Below, piece by piece: positions 33,589 through 41,023 of a stretch of 64,000 bases of DNA. This stretch comes from Mycobacterium sp. Root135 (lineage in GTDB: Bacteria; Actinomycetota; Actinomycetes; Mycobacteriales; Mycobacteriaceae): NCBI RefSeq assembly GCF_001426545.1, contig NZ_LMEZ01000007.1, positions 380,478-444,477 of the forward strand. The letters are read 5' to 3'. A model generated the notes under the pieces. That model searched no databases and had not been told where the DNA came from. It worked only from the letters and a program-made list of their open reading frames with translations. The translations under genes and the position numbers were made by a program. Within the stretch, counting starts at the first letter, position 1. Each line of letters starts with the position of its first letter.

Positions 33589-34644
33589 TCACCCGCCGAC
33601 GCTCTGCAGCACGCCGCACGCCCCGCAGGCGGCGCAGCCCGCCTTCTGGTCGGCCCCGGCCATTCCCGCCAGCCGGAGCACGTTGGCGACCTCCCGGGAC
33701 ACCTTCTCGACGGTCGCCGCGTCGGGCGCCCCGACCCGGTCGACGTCGACGGCAAGCGTGCCGGGGTGCGGACGGAACGGCACCACGAAGGGGTAGACAC
33801 CCATCCCGACGAGTTCTGCTGCGCCGGAAATTAATTCGTCGGGATCCTCACCGAGCCCGACGATGAGATACGTCGACACCTGGTTGCGGCCGAAGACACG
33901 GACGGCCTCGCGCCACGCCTCCCGGTACTGGGCCAGCGGAACCGTCGCCTTGCCCGGCATCCACCGGCGCCGCACCTCGTCGTCCAAGGATTCGACGTGG
34001 ATGCCGATCGCGTCCGCGCCGGCGTCACGCAGCTCGGTCAGCACCGTCAGGTCCGCAGGCGGCTCGCACTGAACCTGGATGGGCAGGTCCGACACCGCAG
34101 CCTTCACCGCCCGAACGCACCGGGCCAGATGCCTGGCACCGCGGTCGGTGCCCGCCGACGTGCCCGTCGTCATCACCATCTGGCGGACGCCGTCCAAACG
34201 CACCGCCGCCTCGGCCACCTCGGCCAGCTCGTGCGGTCGCTTCACCGCGGTCGTGGCGCCCGAGCGCAGCGACTCCTCGATCGAGCAGAACCGGCACCGG
34301 TCGTCGACTCCGTAGCGGATGCACGTCTGGACGACTGTGGTGGCCAGCACGTTTCGGCCGTGCAGCCGGGCGATCTTGTCATACGAGATGCCGTCGGCGG
34401 TCTGCAGATCGTAGAACGCGGGACGGTCGATCACGTCAACCTCCAGGCCCGAGTCCTCCCCGTCGAGCAGGACGCGACTGCCGTCGAACACGAAGGGGCT
34501 GTTGGGATTCAGCGGGATCGCGGCCGCGTGGCCGTCGATCATCAGGTGGCCGTCGGCACTGGGGCCGGCGCCCGCGGTCCGGCTGACGGGCGGGCGGCCC
34601 CGAATGCCAAGCAGGGTGAGGTCGACGCGGGTGGAGACGGACAT
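33589..34644 (-). CDS. Radical SAM protein of the Nit1C cluster (MSMEG_0568 family)
   Basis: A 351-residue radical SAM enzyme. The cluster-binding cysteines are Cys108, Cys117 and Cys120 (TCIRYGVDDRCRFCSIEE), spacing C-x8-C-x2-C instead of the usual C-x3-C-x2-C. A TTGTSAGTDRG segment and a biotin/lipoate-synthase-like barrel follow. The C-terminus carries a second Cys triad, CAACGAC at 337-343, which may hold another iron-sulfur cluster. ATG 34644 has GAGGGAA upstream. It probably performs the key carbon or nitrogen rearrangement of the pathway; the chemistry is unknown to me. Confidence 0.9.
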   Translation of the reverse strand: MSVSTRVDLTLLGIRGRPPVSRTAGAGPSADGHLMIDGHAAAIPLNPNSPFVFDGSRVLLDGEDSGLEVDVIDRPAFYDLQTADGISYDKIARLHGRNVLATTVVQTCIRYGVDDRCRFCSIEESLRSGATTAVKRPHELAEVAEAAVRLDGVRQMVMTTGTSAGTDRGARHLARCVRAVKAAVSDLPIQVQCEPPADLTVLTELRDAGADAIGIHVESLDDEVRRRWMPGKATVPLAQYREAWREAVRVFGRNQVSTYLIVGLGEDPDELISGAAELVGMGVYPFVVPFRPHPGTLAVDVDRVGAPDAATVEKVSREVANVLRLAGMAGADQKAGCAACGACGVLQSVGG

Positions 34645-34658
34645 GACTTCCCTCGTTC

Positions 34659-35948
34659 TCAGCGGGCCACGGCGAGGCGGCGGTGGGCGCTTGTCGCGGA
34701 CTGGCGTCGGAGATCGTCGACGACCGTCGTCGCAATGTGTTTGGCGTCGCGGTCGACGCCGAGGAACCGACCGGAACCCCACGTGTGCATCCACGGCAGT
34801 CCGACGAAGGACAGGCCCTCGACCTCCGTGACGCCCCGGTTCTGCATCGGCCGCCCTCCGCCGTCGAAGGCGCTGGCCTCGATCCACCGGTAGTCGGGCC
34901 GGTAGCCGATCGCCCAGACGATGCTGGTGACGCCCGCGGCAGCCAGGTCGAGTTCGGTGACCTCCGCCTCGGGTCCCCACACCGGGGTATACCGGGTGGC
35001 CGGCGGCGCCGTGATCCCTTCCCGTTCGATGAACGCGTCGATGTCGGCGCAGATCGAGTTGTAGGTCGCGTCGGCCCTGTCGAGCGCATGCTGCAGCGAC
35101 GGCTCGAAGGTCAGCCGGGCGTCCCTGCCGTGACCGAGGGTGCCGTAGAGCCGCATGCCCTCGGCGGCGAACCGACGCAGGTCGATGTCGCGCCCGCCGT
35201 CGCGACCGGTGACGTAGTGGTTGGTCTTCTCGATGGCCGCCTTGCCGCCGGGATACTCGGGCGCGGGCTTGTCGTAGAGCCCCATGTCGGCGAGCCAGGT
35301 CATGCAGTCCCGGCCGCGGTAGAACCGGGCCACCCGCGGTGCGCTGCCGACCGCGAGGTGCACCTGCCTGCCCTCCAGGTGAAGGTCCTCGGCGATCTGA
35401 GCACCGGACTGTCCGGTGCCGACGACCAGCACCGCGCCATCGGGCAGCTGATCGGCGTTGCGGTACTGCTCCGAGTGGATCTGGGTGATCGAGCTGTCAA
35501 GCGACGCCGCGAACGCGGGAAGCACGGGGATGGGATAGCCACCGGTGGCCACCACCGCGTGGTCACACGTCAACGTCTCCTGGCCTGCCTCGGTGGCCAG
35601 CGTCAGCTCGAAACCGCCTGCGGCACGGCGACGCAACGTCGTGACGCGGGTGTGGGTGCGCAGCGGCGGCTCGAAGGTCTGCAACCAGCCGTCCAACCAC
35701 CGGACGACCTCGTCGCGGGTCATGAAGCCGTCGGGGTCGGGCCCGTCGTAGGCGTAGCCCGGGAGCTTGCAGTGCCAGTTGGGCGTCACCAGGGTGAAGT
35801 TGTCCCAGCGGGTGTCGGCCCAGGCGTGCACCGGGGTCTTGGCCTCCAGCACGACGTGGTCGACGCCCTCCTGCAGCAGGTACCAACTCACCGACAGGCC
35901 GGCCTGACCGCCACCGATGACTGCGACGGACACGTGTTCGGCGGTCAT
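34659..35948 (-). CDS. Flavin-dependent oxidoreductase of the Nit1C cluster (MSMEG_0569 family)
   Basis: A 429-residue flavoprotein related to FAD/NADPH monooxygenases of the FMO/CzcO type. It has the FAD motif VIGGGQAGLSVSWYL at the N-terminus, a second dinucleotide motif VVGTGQSGAQIAEDL near residue 175 and a late ATG-like segment (IVWAIGYRPDY). A Trp-rich N-terminal part follows (WADTRWDNFTLVTPNW). It likely oxygenates or oxidises a small nitrogen-containing intermediate. It overlaps the MSMEG_0570-type gene by 4 bp (ATGA). Confidence 0.9.
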   Translation of the reverse strand: MTAEHVSVAVIGGGQAGLSVSWYLLQEGVDHVVLEAKTPVHAWADTRWDNFTLVTPNWHCKLPGYAYDGPDPDGFMTRDEVVRWLDGWLQTFEPPLRTHTRVTTLRRRAAGGFELTLATEAGQETLTCDHAVVATGGYPIPVLPAFAASLDSSITQIHSEQYRNADQLPDGAVLVVGTGQSGAQIAEDLHLEGRQVHLAVGSAPRVARFYRGRDCMTWLADMGLYDKPAPEYPGGKAAIEKTNHYVTGRDGGRDIDLRRFAAEGMRLYGTLGHGRDARLTFEPSLQHALDRADATYNSICADIDAFIEREGITAPPATRYTPVWGPEAEVTELDLAAAGVTSIVWAIGYRPDYRWIEASAFDGGGRPMQNRGVTEVEGLSFVGLPWMHTWGSGRFLGVDRDAKHIATTVVDDLRRQSATSAHRRLAVAR

Positions 35949-36244
35949 GACGTCTTCTCCAGACCTGGGTGCATGGCGACGACGCGGATCGTGGCGTCAC
36001 CGGGGTATTGCGTTGCGGCGGAGCTGATTTGCTCCGTCGTCGCGGCGGCCGAGGTGCACGCGAAGCCGAACTTGGCCCGCACGCGTTCGCTGGCCTCCTG
36101 CAACGCGGTGGCGGATCGGTCGACGAAGTCCGCCACGGTGTAGTCCGAGCCGGAGGTCAAATAGTCGTGCATCACCAGGCTCGGCGAGTAGCAGCGCTGC
36201 ACCCGGCCGTCGGGCCACCGCACGTCGAAGGTCATCTCAGGCAT
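35945..36244 (-). CDS. Nit1C cluster small protein (MSMEG_0570 family)
   Basis: A 99-residue soluble protein of the MSMEG_0570 nitrogen-starvation family, recognised by its place and its FDVRWPDG start. Features: a short beta-rich N-terminus with WPDGRVQRCYSPS, an LxxGxDYTVADFV segment, and a FGFACTSAAATTEQI stretch. No catalytic motif is evident. It overlaps the nitrilase by 8 bp and the flavoprotein by 4 bp, so it is tightly coupled to both and may be a binding or scaffold subunit. Confidence 0.85.
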   Translation of the reverse strand: MPEMTFDVRWPDGRVQRCYSPSLVMHDYLTSGSDYTVADFVDRSATALQEASERVRAKFGFACTSAAATTEQISSAATQYPGDATIRVVAMHPGLEKTS

Positions 36245-37127
36245 GCGCGAGTCCCTGCCACTGGGCTGCACCCTCCGCGACCACCGGTCCGTAGACGTCG
36301 GGCCTGCGGTCGCGCAGATGGAACATGCCCGCGCGCATGGCGCGGAACGTGCCGTCGACGTCAACGTCCGCGACCGCCATCCCGCTGCCGAGAAGCGTTG
36401 TGGCTAGCACGTTTCCGCCGGGGTCGACAACCTTGGCGTTGCCGACATAACGCAGCGAACCAAACGTGCCACTCTGGTTGGAGGCGATCCAGAACACCTG
36501 GTTGTCCAGCGCCCGGGCCGCGTCGAACAGGTTGAACCGGTACGTCCACCGGTCGTCCTGCAGGTTCTCCGCGGTCGCCGTCCGAGCCGCCGGCCACGCC
36601 GACAGGCTGGCGATGATCTGGGCGCCCTTGAGCGCCATGATGCGGGCGGCCTCGGGAAAGGCCTTGTCGTAGCAGATCTGCAGCCCCACCCGACCGACGG
36701 GCGTGTCGAACACGTCGTAGTCGGAGCCCGCCGAATAGGACATGCCCTCACCGAGTGGCTGGTGCACCTTGCGATAGGTGCCGTACACCTGGCTGCCGTC
36801 GAGCACCGCCGCTGCGTTGTAACGGGTTTCGCCGTCGGCGTCCAGTTCGCAGAAACCGATGGCGACAACCAGATCACCGACGATCTGCCGCACCCTGGCG
36901 ATCTCGGGCCCGTCGATGCGAATGGCCGGCGGCAGCGACCGGGTCGTCGTCTTCACCGTGTCGCCGTGGTTGCCCAACGACGAGAGGTATCCACCAATCG
37001 CAGCCTCCGGCAACACCATGAAGTCGACGCCCGCGTCCCTGGCCTCCCGAGCCAGGGAGTCGATCAAGGCGTAGTTCTGTTCGAGGTCGCGGGTGAAGTT
37101 CGCCGCGACCGCCGCAAGCTTGGTCAT
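36237..37127 (-). CDS. nit1: Nit6803-type nitrilase of the Nit1C cluster
   Basis: Nitrilase of 296 residues with the full catalytic set: Glu41 (LPEAAIGGY), Lys120 (YRKVHQP) and Cys152 (QICYDKAFPEA). It hydrolyses a nitrile to an acid plus ammonia; related Nit1C nitrilases are reported in bacteria that assimilate cyanide. Family nitrilases form spiral oligomers. It is the second gene of the operon, 10 bp after the MSMEG_0572-type gene. The natural substrate is not visible from sequence. Confidence 0.93.
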   Translation of the reverse strand: MTKLAAVAANFTRDLEQNYALIDSLAREARDAGVDFMVLPEAAIGGYLSSLGNHGDTVKTTTRSLPPAIRIDGPEIARVRQIVGDLVVAIGFCELDADGETRYNAAAVLDGSQVYGTYRKVHQPLGEGMSYSAGSDYDVFDTPVGRVGLQICYDKAFPEAARIMALKGAQIIASLSAWPAARTATAENLQDDRWTYRFNLFDAARALDNQVFWIASNQSGTFGSLRYVGNAKVVDPGGNVLATTLLGSGMAVADVDVDGTFRAMRAGMFHLRDRRPDVYGPVVAEGAAQWQGLAHA

Positions 37128-37137
37128 CTCGATCCGC

Positions 37138-37659
37138 CTAGACCATGTAGGTGGAGTTGACGATCGCGCCCTTGCGCGCGTAGTAGATGAGCGCGTCCTG
37201 CACGTCGAGCGGGTGGGCGGGGATGACGCCCTCGATCAGGTCTTCTTCGCGTCCGCCGTGCAGCGCGAGACCGAAACGGCAGCAGAACACCGTGCCACCC
37301 TCGGCGATGAATGTCGCCAGCGAGTCGTTGATGTTCTGCTCGCCGGGGAAGCCCGAGTCGCCAGTCTTCGGGAAGCCGCGGGTGGCCAGGCAGTTGATCG
37401 ATCCGGGCCCGTAGAAGTAGAGAGCGGAGTCGAAGCCCTTGCGCAGCGCCCTGGTGGCCTGCAGCACCGCGACGAAGCTGACCGACGATTCGTGGGCGAT
37501 GCCGTGCACCAGCGTGAAGTAGCTCTCGCCCTCTTCGGCCTGGTAGTCGGGGAAGATCTTGGTGCCGCCGTAGATGTTGGACCCCTTGGGCAGCGACGGG
37601 TGCGGGATTTCGGCGAGCGAGGTCTTGATCTTCTCGGCGATCGAATCGTCAAACGACAT
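37138..37659 (-). CDS. Nitrogen-starvation response protein (MSMEG_0572/Sll0783 family)
   Basis: A 173-residue protein, homologue of Synechocystis Sll0783, which is known to be induced by nitrogen starvation and needed for polyhydroxybutyrate accumulation. It looks like a DsrE/Tus-like alpha/beta fold (SVSFVAVLQATRALRKGFDSALYFYGPG) with Cys residues at INCLATRG and the FCCRFGLALHGG loop. ATG 37659 is preceded by GGAG. It is the first gene of the Nit1C operon, about 100 bp downstream of a GlnR box. Molecular function unknown. Confidence 0.9.
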   Translation of the reverse strand: MSFDDSIAEKIKTSLAEIPHPSLPKGSNIYGGTKIFPDYQAEEGESYFTLVHGIAHESSVSFVAVLQATRALRKGFDSALYFYGPGSINCLATRGFPKTGDSGFPGEQNINDSLATFIAEGGTVFCCRFGLALHGGREEDLIEGVIPAHPLDVQDALIYYARKGAIVNSTYMV

Positions 37660-37741
37660 GGCTGACTCCAGGATTCTCGGGATGCGGGTTCTTCGAACTC
37701 GGCGACGCTGCCGGCGGGCCAGGTGATTTCGGCTTGACCCA

Positions 37742-37773
37742 ATTAGAGGAGCCGCACGTTTCCGAATGGTCAT
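37742..37773 (-). promoter_or_regulatory. GlnR box and promoter of the Nit1C operon
   Basis: On the minus strand ATGAC-CATTCG-GAAAC (37773-37758) fits the actinobacterial GlnR consensus gTnAC-n6-GaAAC at all but the first base, and contains AC-n9-AC exactly. A TCTAAT -10-like box follows at 37747-37742, placing the GlnR site over the -35 region, as expected for activation under nitrogen limitation. The operon start is at 37659. Confidence 0.75.
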
Positions 37774-37853
37774 CGCAGGAATACGTTTCGGTTATCCGGA
37801 GCTCACACCCGACACGAGGGTGTAACAAACGGCGGTACGGGTAGGTTCACCCC

Positions 37854-38624
37854 ATGCCAGAAGGTGACACGGTCTTCCGCGCCGCGGACAAGCTGCGGAC
37901 CGCCCTGGCCGGCAAGATGCTGACGCGGTGTGACGTGCGGGTGCCGAAGTTCGCCACCGTGGATCTCACCGGCCAGGTGGTCGACGAGGTGCTCAGCCGC
38001 GGCAAGCACCTCTTCATCCGCGTGGGGGACGCAAGCATCCACTCGCACCTGAAGATGGACGGCGCGTGGCTGGTCGACGGTCAGATCCGCCGCATCCCCC
38101 AGCACAAGGTGCGGATCATCCTGGAAACGGCCGACTCTCGCGCCGCCGGCGTCGACCTCGGGGTGTTGGAGATCTTGCGGCGCGATCTGGACATGGACTC
38201 CGTCGCACACTTGGGCCCCGACTTGCTTGGCGACGACTGGGAGCCACGGGTCGCCGCGGCCAACCTGACGGCGGATCCGGCCCGCCCACTGGCCGAGACA
38301 CTGCTGGACCAACGGGTGATGGCCGGCGTCGGCAACGTCTACGCCAACGAGCTGTGCTTCGTATCGGGACGCCTGCCGAGTTCACCGGTGAGCGCAGTGA
38401 AGGATCCGCTGCGGATCGTCCAGCGCGCCCGGGACATGCTGTGGCTCAACCGCTCCCGCGTCAACCGCACCACCACCGGCAACACCAGGGCGGGCAGCGA
38501 CCTGTGGGTGTACGGCCGAGTCGGGCGACCATGCCGCCGCTGCGGGACGACCATCGAATCCGACCGTGCTCAGGTCACCGGCACCGAGCGCATCTCGTTC
38601 TGGTGCCCGGTCTGCCAGACGTAG
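37854..38624 (+). CDS. nei: Endonuclease VIII-like DNA glycosylase
   Basis: Fpg/Nei-family base-excision repair enzyme of 256 residues (Rv3297 homologue). After Met removal the catalytic Pro-Glu N-terminus (PEGDTVFRAADKL) is intact. Lys near residue 51 (SRGKHLF), the helix-two-turn-helix LLDQRVMAGVGNVYANELCF, and a C-terminal zinc finger (CRRCGTT...CPVC) are present. TAGGTT (37842-37847) lies 6 bases before ATG, so it is probably leaderless. It is divergent from the Nit1C operon. Confidence 0.95.
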   Translation: MPEGDTVFRAADKLRTALAGKMLTRCDVRVPKFATVDLTGQVVDEVLSRGKHLFIRVGDASIHSHLKMDGAWLVDGQIRRIPQHKVRIILETADSRAAGVDLGVLEILRRDLDMDSVAHLGPDLLGDDWEPRVAAANLTADPARPLAETLLDQRVMAGVGNVYANELCFVSGRLPSSPVSAVKDPLRIVQRARDMLWLNRSRVNRTTTGNTRAGSDLWVYGRVGRPCRRCGTTIESDRAQVTGTERISFWCPVCQT

Positions 38625-38626
38625 AA

Positions 38627-38692
38627 CGCGCCGAGACTGCGGTTGTTGACGAAGATCCCGTGAAATCCGTCAACAACCGCAGTCTCGGCGCG
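38627..38692. repeat. 25-bp perfect inverted repeat between nei and the desaturase
   Basis: Arms 38627-38651 and 38668-38692 are perfectly complementary over 25 bp, with a 16-base loop. The element fills the gap between two convergent genes and can terminate both transcripts, but it is much longer than an ordinary terminator. The 13-mer GCAGTCTCGGCGC in its right arm also occurs in the palindrome at 52975-53034. Confidence 0.85.
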
Positions 38693-38699
38693 ATTTGAC

Positions 38700-39854
38700 T
38701 CAGTTCCAGGGCAACGCCAGCTTGCAGATCTTGCGGACCACGGTGCCGAACTGCTGCGGCAGCGGGCCCTTGTTGTAGGGAATGCCGTAGCGCTCGCAGA
38801 TCTCCTGGACCTCTTGCGAGATCTCGGCATGCCGGAAGGCGGGGATGTCGGGGAACAGGTGGTGTTCGATCTGGAACGACAGATTGCCGCTCATCACGTG
38901 GAAGAGCTTGCCGCCGGTGAGGTTCGCCGAGCCGAGGATCTGGCGGAAGTACCACATTCCGCGCGTCTCGTTGGCGGTCTCCTCCTTCGTGAACTCCTGT
39001 GTGCCGTCGGGGAAGTGGCCGCAGAAGATGATCGCGTAGGACCAGATGTTGCGAATCAGGTTGGCCGTCAGGTTGCCTGTGAACACCCACGGCGCGAACG
39101 GACCGGCGAGCAGCGGGAAGGCCACGTAGTCCTTCAACGTCTGGCGCTTCACCTTGCCCCAGATGCCCTTCAGCGTCTCGCGCTTGTCGGCGATGCTGAT
39201 CTCGCCGGAGCGGATGCGCTCGGTCTCCAGCTCGTGCAGCGCGACGCCGTACTGGAACAGCACCATCAGCAAGAACGCGTAGACCGGGTTGCCGTAGTAG
39301 TACGGCGTCCACCGCTGGTCTTCGCTCATCCGCAGGATGCCGTAACCGATGTCGCGATCCATGTCCACGATGTTGGTGTAGGTGTGATGCATGTAGTTGT
39401 GCGAGTGGCGCCACTGATCACTCGGGCAGGCCGAGTCCCACTCGAAGTTGCGACCGGCGAGCGCCGGATCGCCGGTCCAGTCGTACTGGCCGTGCATGAT
39501 GTTGTGGCCAATTTCCATGTTGTCGAGGATCTTCGACGCGGCCAGCATCGCGGTGCCCGCGATCCACGCCGGCGGGAGGATGCCGGCGAACAGCATGGCC
39601 CGGCCGCCGACCTCGAGTGCGCGCTGCGCCTTGATGACTCGGCGAATGTAGGTGGTGTCGCGCTCACCGAGGTCGGCGACGACTCGCTCGCGCAGTGCGT
39701 CCAGTTCGGCACCGAACGCGTCGGCCATCTCCGGAGTCATGGTGACGGACTTGCCGCCGACGACCTTGGTGATCGCCTGACGGATGGGTTCGGGCAGGAC
39801 GTCTGCGACGTCGGCCTCGATGTCGGCGGTGGGCTTCTCGAGCATGGCGGTCAT
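38700..39854 (-). CDS. desA3: Acyl-CoA fatty acid desaturase (DesA3 type)
   Basis: Membrane-bound di-iron delta-9-type desaturase of 384 residues. It shows the three histidine boxes: HNIMH (117-121), HSHNYMHH (150-157) and QIEHHLFP near residue 330. Hydrophobic helices flank them (WIAGTAMLAASKI, VYAFLLMVLF). It introduces a cis double bond into stearoyl/palmitoyl-CoA, using electrons from the reductase encoded 26 bp upstream. ATG 39854 has AAGGAG upstream. Organisation equals Rv3229c/Rv3230c and the Pseudomonas desBC operon. Confidence 0.93.
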   Translation of the reverse strand: MTAMLEKPTADIEADVADVLPEPIRQAITKVVGGKSVTMTPEMADAFGAELDALRERVVADLGERDTTYIRRVIKAQRALEVGGRAMLFAGILPPAWIAGTAMLAASKILDNMEIGHNIMHGQYDWTGDPALAGRNFEWDSACPSDQWRHSHNYMHHTYTNIVDMDRDIGYGILRMSEDQRWTPYYYGNPVYAFLLMVLFQYGVALHELETERIRSGEISIADKRETLKGIWGKVKRQTLKDYVAFPLLAGPFAPWVFTGNLTANLIRNIWSYAIIFCGHFPDGTQEFTKEETANETRGMWYFRQILGSANLTGGKLFHVMSGNLSFQIEHHLFPDIPAFRHAEISQEVQEICERYGIPYNKGPLPQQFGTVVRKICKLALPWN

Positions 39855-39880
39855 GGCGATCTCCTTCTCGGGGGATTGGG

Positions 39881-40954
39881 TTAGAGGGCTAGTTCGACGT
39901 CGCCGACGGGGACGGTGACGCAGATCTGCACGTCTTCCTCGTCGGCCGCGGAGACGGCACCGGTGATGCGGTTCTTGACCGCACCGCTGGTCTTGCGCCG
40001 GGTGCAGGTGTGGCAGATGCCCATTCGGCATCCGCTCTGCGGCGACAGCCCGGCGGCTTCGGCCTGTTCGAGCAGGGAGCGACCGTCGTCGGTGACCTCG
40101 ACGCCGCTGTCGGCGAAGGCGATCGTTCCGCCGGACGCCTCCGCGGGGACCTCGAACACCGGGGGGACGAAGCTCTCGAAGCTGGCGTCCGGGTAGTGCG
40201 CACGGACGGCGTCGACCAGCGCGGGTGGCCCGCACACGAAGACCGCGTCCGGAGCCGGCGCGTCGGCGATGTGCTCGGGTCCGAAGTAGCCCGTCAGATC
40301 GCCGGCATCAGCTTCACGCGAGTACCCGTGCAGCACCCGAACACCCGGCAGGGCGTCGAGTTCGATGCGGTAGCACGCCTCCTCGGCGGTGCGGGCGTAG
40401 TGGATGAAGGTGACGTCACTGTCCGCTGCCTCGCGGACCAGCGTTCGCACCATCGACAGCACCGGGGTGATCCCGCTGCCGCCGGAGACGAACAGGATGT
40501 TGCGGGGACGCTGCGTCGGGAGGGTGAAGTCCCCGCCGACTACGTCGAGGCCGACGACCATCCCGGGCCGGGCATTGCGGAACAGGTGCCGCGAGACCAC
40601 GCCCTTGTCGTGCACGCCGACGGTCAGCTCGACGAGCCGATCCCCCTCGGCGTTGGCGGGTGAGTAGCAGCGCGTCTGCTGACGTCCGTCGACCTCGACG
40701 GTCACGTTGACGTGTTGGCCCGCGCGCAGGGCCGGGCCGGCCGCAAAGGCCGCGTTGGGTTCAAGAATCAGGGTGACGCTGCGGGGCGTCTGGCGGCGGA
40801 CCGCGACCACCTTGGCGCGGCAGTCCCCCAGCGTCCACGTGGGCTCGACGAGCTCCGTGTAGCGATCGACGCCGTGCGGTCCGGTGAGCAGGTCTACCAG
40901 AGGCGACCGCAGCACTCTGTCCCGCAGGCTCAGCGTCTTCGTTTGAGTGAACAT
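39881..40954 (-). CDS. Desaturase electron-transfer oxidoreductase (flavin + 2Fe-2S ferredoxin)
   Basis: A 357-residue reductase, Rv3230c homologue, that supplies electrons from NADPH to the desaturase. A ferredoxin-reductase FAD domain (RCYSPAN, residues about 95-100) and NAD(P) domain (FVSGGSGITPVLSM) are followed by a plant-type 2Fe-2S ferredoxin with cysteines in SGCRMGICHTC and a final DVQICV. It is the first gene of the des operon, divergent from a TetR gene with an inverted repeat between. Confidence 0.93.
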   Translation of the reverse strand: MFTQTKTLSLRDRVLRSPLVDLLTGPHGVDRYTELVEPTWTLGDCRAKVVAVRRQTPRSVTLILEPNAAFAAGPALRAGQHVNVTVEVDGRQQTRCYSPANAEGDRLVELTVGVHDKGVVSRHLFRNARPGMVVGLDVVGGDFTLPTQRPRNILFVSGGSGITPVLSMVRTLVREAADSDVTFIHYARTAEEACYRIELDALPGVRVLHGYSREADAGDLTGYFGPEHIADAPAPDAVFVCGPPALVDAVRAHYPDASFESFVPPVFEVPAEASGGTIAFADSGVEVTDDGRSLLEQAEAAGLSPQSGCRMGICHTCTRRKTSGAVKNRITGAVSAADEEDVQICVTVPVGDVELAL

Positions 40955-41002
40955 GTGTATACCGTGCGCTCACGGGACGCGACCGTCAATGGATTCGAGC
41001 AG

Positions 41003-41022
41003 GTTGTGGTAGGTTTCACAAC
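41003..41022. promoter_or_regulatory. GTTGTG-N8-CACAAC operator over the TetR promoter
   Basis: A 6-bp inverted repeat covering a TAGGTT -10 box (41010-41015), with the GTG start at 41024. It lies in the 69-bp gap between the TetR gene and the divergent desaturase operon, a position suiting joint control of both. Confidence 0.65.
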
Positions 41023-41023
41023 A

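Noticed and set aside
25024..37659. Genomic island with integrase, attachment sites or tRNA
   Set aside because: No tRNA, integrase, transposase or flanking direct repeats could be found at either border.
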